Assembly: GCA_000335735.1 (NCBI GenBank) | Contig: AMYY01000013.1 | Location: forward strand, 1-64,000 | DNA: 64,000 nucleotides | Direction: 5' to 3' | Source: an alpha proteobacterium L41A | Lineage (GTDB): Bacteria; Pseudomonadota; Alphaproteobacteria; Caulobacterales; Caulobacteraceae | Part shown: positions 63,148 through 64,000 of the stretch, piece by piece | How the letters are laid out: every line of letters starts with the position of its first letter | Position numbering within the stretch: position 1 is the first letter of the stretch | Notes under the pieces: model-generated | The model's database searches: none | Seen by the model: only the letters and a program-made list of their open reading frames with translations | What the model was told of the DNA's origin: nothing | Program-made: the position numbers and the translations under genes

Positions 63148-63747
63148 TCAGTCGGCCAACTTCGGGCGGACCGTGAACAGCGGCAGGAAGACGTACACCA
63201 GCGGGCCGATGGTCAGGGCGTAGAGCACCGTGCCCAAGCCGACCGAACCGCCCAGCAGCCAGCCGACGGCGATGACGGTCAGTTCGATGGCCGTCCGCAC
63301 CCATTTCACCGGCCAGCCGGTGCGCGCGACGATGCCGGTCATCAGGCCGTCACGCGGGCCGGGACCGAGGCCTGCGCCGATATAGGCTCCGCTGGCCACG
63401 CCATTCAGAACGATGCCGGCAATGAGCAGGCCGGCCCGGAGCGGTAGGCCCAAGTCGGACGGAATCCAGTCCAGGCCGAAGTTGGCGACCGTGCCGATGA
63501 CCATCACATTGGCGACGGTGCCCATCCCCGGCTTCTGGCGCAGGGGAATCCACAGCAGCAGCACGGCCATACCGATCAGATTGACCACCAGACCGAAGCT
63601 GACTCCGGCGGGTTTCGCGAACCGCTCGAACACCCCTTGGTTCAGCACGTCCCAGGGATCGAGCCCCAAATCGGCGCGGACAATCAGGGCGATGGACAGG
63701 CCATAGAGAAACAGGCCGGCGAAGAGCTGGATCAGGCGACGGGTCAT
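63148..63747 (-). CDS. YczE/YitT-family membrane protein
   Basis: A 199-residue inner-membrane protein with five or six hydrophobic helices. LIQLFAGLFLYGLSIALIVRADLGLDPWDVLNQGVF is the typical start of the YczE group with the DPWDV turn. ASGAYIGAGLGPGPRDGLMTG is its second signature, and TIGPLVYVFLPLF ends it. Substrate unknown; many members are encoded next to a MocR-type regulator, as here. Convergent with the CenR-like gene (4 bases between stops) and divergent from the MocR gene. Confidence 0.9.
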   Translation of the reverse strand: MTRRLIQLFAGLFLYGLSIALIVRADLGLDPWDVLNQGVFERFAKPAGVSFGLVVNLIGMAVLLLWIPLRQKPGMGTVANVMVIGTVANFGLDWIPSDLGLPLRAGLLIAGIVLNGVASGAYIGAGLGPGPRDGLMTGIVARTGWPVKWVRTAIELTVIAVGWLLGGSVGLGTVLYALTIGPLVYVFLPLFTVRPKLAD

Positions 63748-63766
63748 AAATCGACCAGATGCGTCA

Positions 63767-63793
63767 AACTGGCTTTCGAAAACAGAGCCAGTT
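63767..63793. promoter_or_regulatory. Probable MocR operator
   Basis: AACTGGCT (63767-63774) and AGCCAGTT (63786-63793) are perfect 8-bp inverted arms 11 bases apart, in the 62-base divergent gap. Further CCAG (63755) and CTGG (63802) copies flank them. The regular spacing suits a dimeric regulator that controls both genes. Confidence 0.6.
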
Positions 63794-63809
63794 ATGTCAT
63801 TCTGGCCTC

Positions 63810-64000
63810 ATGTCGCCGCAGTCGATCGGTCTTGTTTCCCTCACGCGCCATCTCGGCGCCTGGCGGTCGCCGGGTGCTGGCGCAGCCTATCGGCAGCTGG
63901 CGGGTGCAGTACGACTGCTGATTCTGGATGGCCGACTGCCGTTGGCGGCGCGGTTGCCCGGCGAACGGGAACTGGCCCAAGCGCTGGGCTTGAGCAGAAC
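63810..64000 (+). CDS. MocR-type GntR/aminotransferase regulator (partial, runs off the window)
   Basis: Only the first 63 codons are in the window. AYRQLAGAVRLLILDGRLPLAARLPGERELAQALGLSR is a GntR winged-helix DNA-binding domain: Y-x-Q-I-A...I..G.L..G..LPS.R.LA..LG is the family pattern. The leader MSPQSIGLVSLTRHLGAWR and the divergent YczE gene suggest the MocR class, in which a fold-type I aminotransferase domain follows and senses PLP compounds. That second domain is outside the window, so a plain GntR regulator cannot be excluded. Confidence 0.75.
   Translation, partial: MSPQSIGLVSLTRHLGAWRSPGAGAAYRQLAGAVRLLILDGRLPLAARLPGERELAQALGLSR

Overview
The window is GC-rich, gene-dense chromosome of an alphaproteobacterium of the order Caulobacterales, most likely Brevundimonas or a close relative. 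The basis is family-level reading of the proteins, the order of genes around the replication origin (DUF299-maf-aroE-coaE-dnaQ on one side, hemE-hemH-hemJ-rho-mnmE-mnmG-rsmG-parA-parB on the other), a CenR-like response regulator and an NtrZ-like periplasmic protein. No tRNA, rRNA, CRISPR array, phage or insertion sequence was seen. Nearly everything is core housekeeping.

Layout. 0-7.7 kb: HAD hydrolase, lipoprotein, coaBC-dut, EamA exporter, secB, Tim44-like protein-mltA, universal stress protein. 7.7-18 kb: a giant NAD-glutamate dehydrogenase, a membrane-anchored protein of unknown function, a class V aminotransferase-like enzyme and secA. 18-25.4 kb: a PpiC-type lipoprotein, argJ, mutT, a lone Flp pilin, a methyltransferase, comF, grxC, nitrilase, DUF1178, GNAT. 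25.5-33.4 kb: typA, glnD, murJ, trpS, an OsmC-like protein. 33.4-36.6 kb: a thioredoxin-reductase-like flavoprotein with its Rrf2 regulator, an alpha/beta hydrolase, alkB, a secreted protein. 36.9-40.9 kb: dnaK-dnaJ-dapB. 41-55.5 kb: the origin region. 55.5-64 kb: holA-lptE-leuS, a DUF3576 lipoprotein, an NtrZ-like protein, thiE-like and yggS genes, a CenR-like regulator, and a YczE/MocR divergent pair cut by the window edge.

The centre of interest is the chromosome replication and segregation locus. The 450-bp gap between the DUF299 gene and hemE (44672-45121) has the synteny and motif content of a Caulobacter-type origin (Cori): DnaA-like boxes, TTAA-based CtrA-like sites, GANTC methylation sites and an AT-rich stretch. 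Genes diverge from it on both sides. Four parS sites follow at 49.4, 51.0, 52.5 and 53.8 kb, 4-9 kb from the origin and just before parA-parB; two lie inside the coding sequences of mnmG and parA.

Two further structures look undescribed at this level of reading. First, the gap upstream of the glutamate dehydrogenase gene encodes, on the minus strand, a candidate small RNA of about 120 nt with three perfect hairpins. Two loops display CCUCC-type anti-Shine-Dalgarno sequences and the third hairpin is followed by a U-rich tail. Its promoter-like element (CTTGnnn-N14-CCCATnT) has the same layout as the element upstream of dnaK. Second, a family of intergenic hairpin repeats with outer arms of the type GGCGCT/AGCGCC occurs in five places, twice in tandem upstream of leuS.
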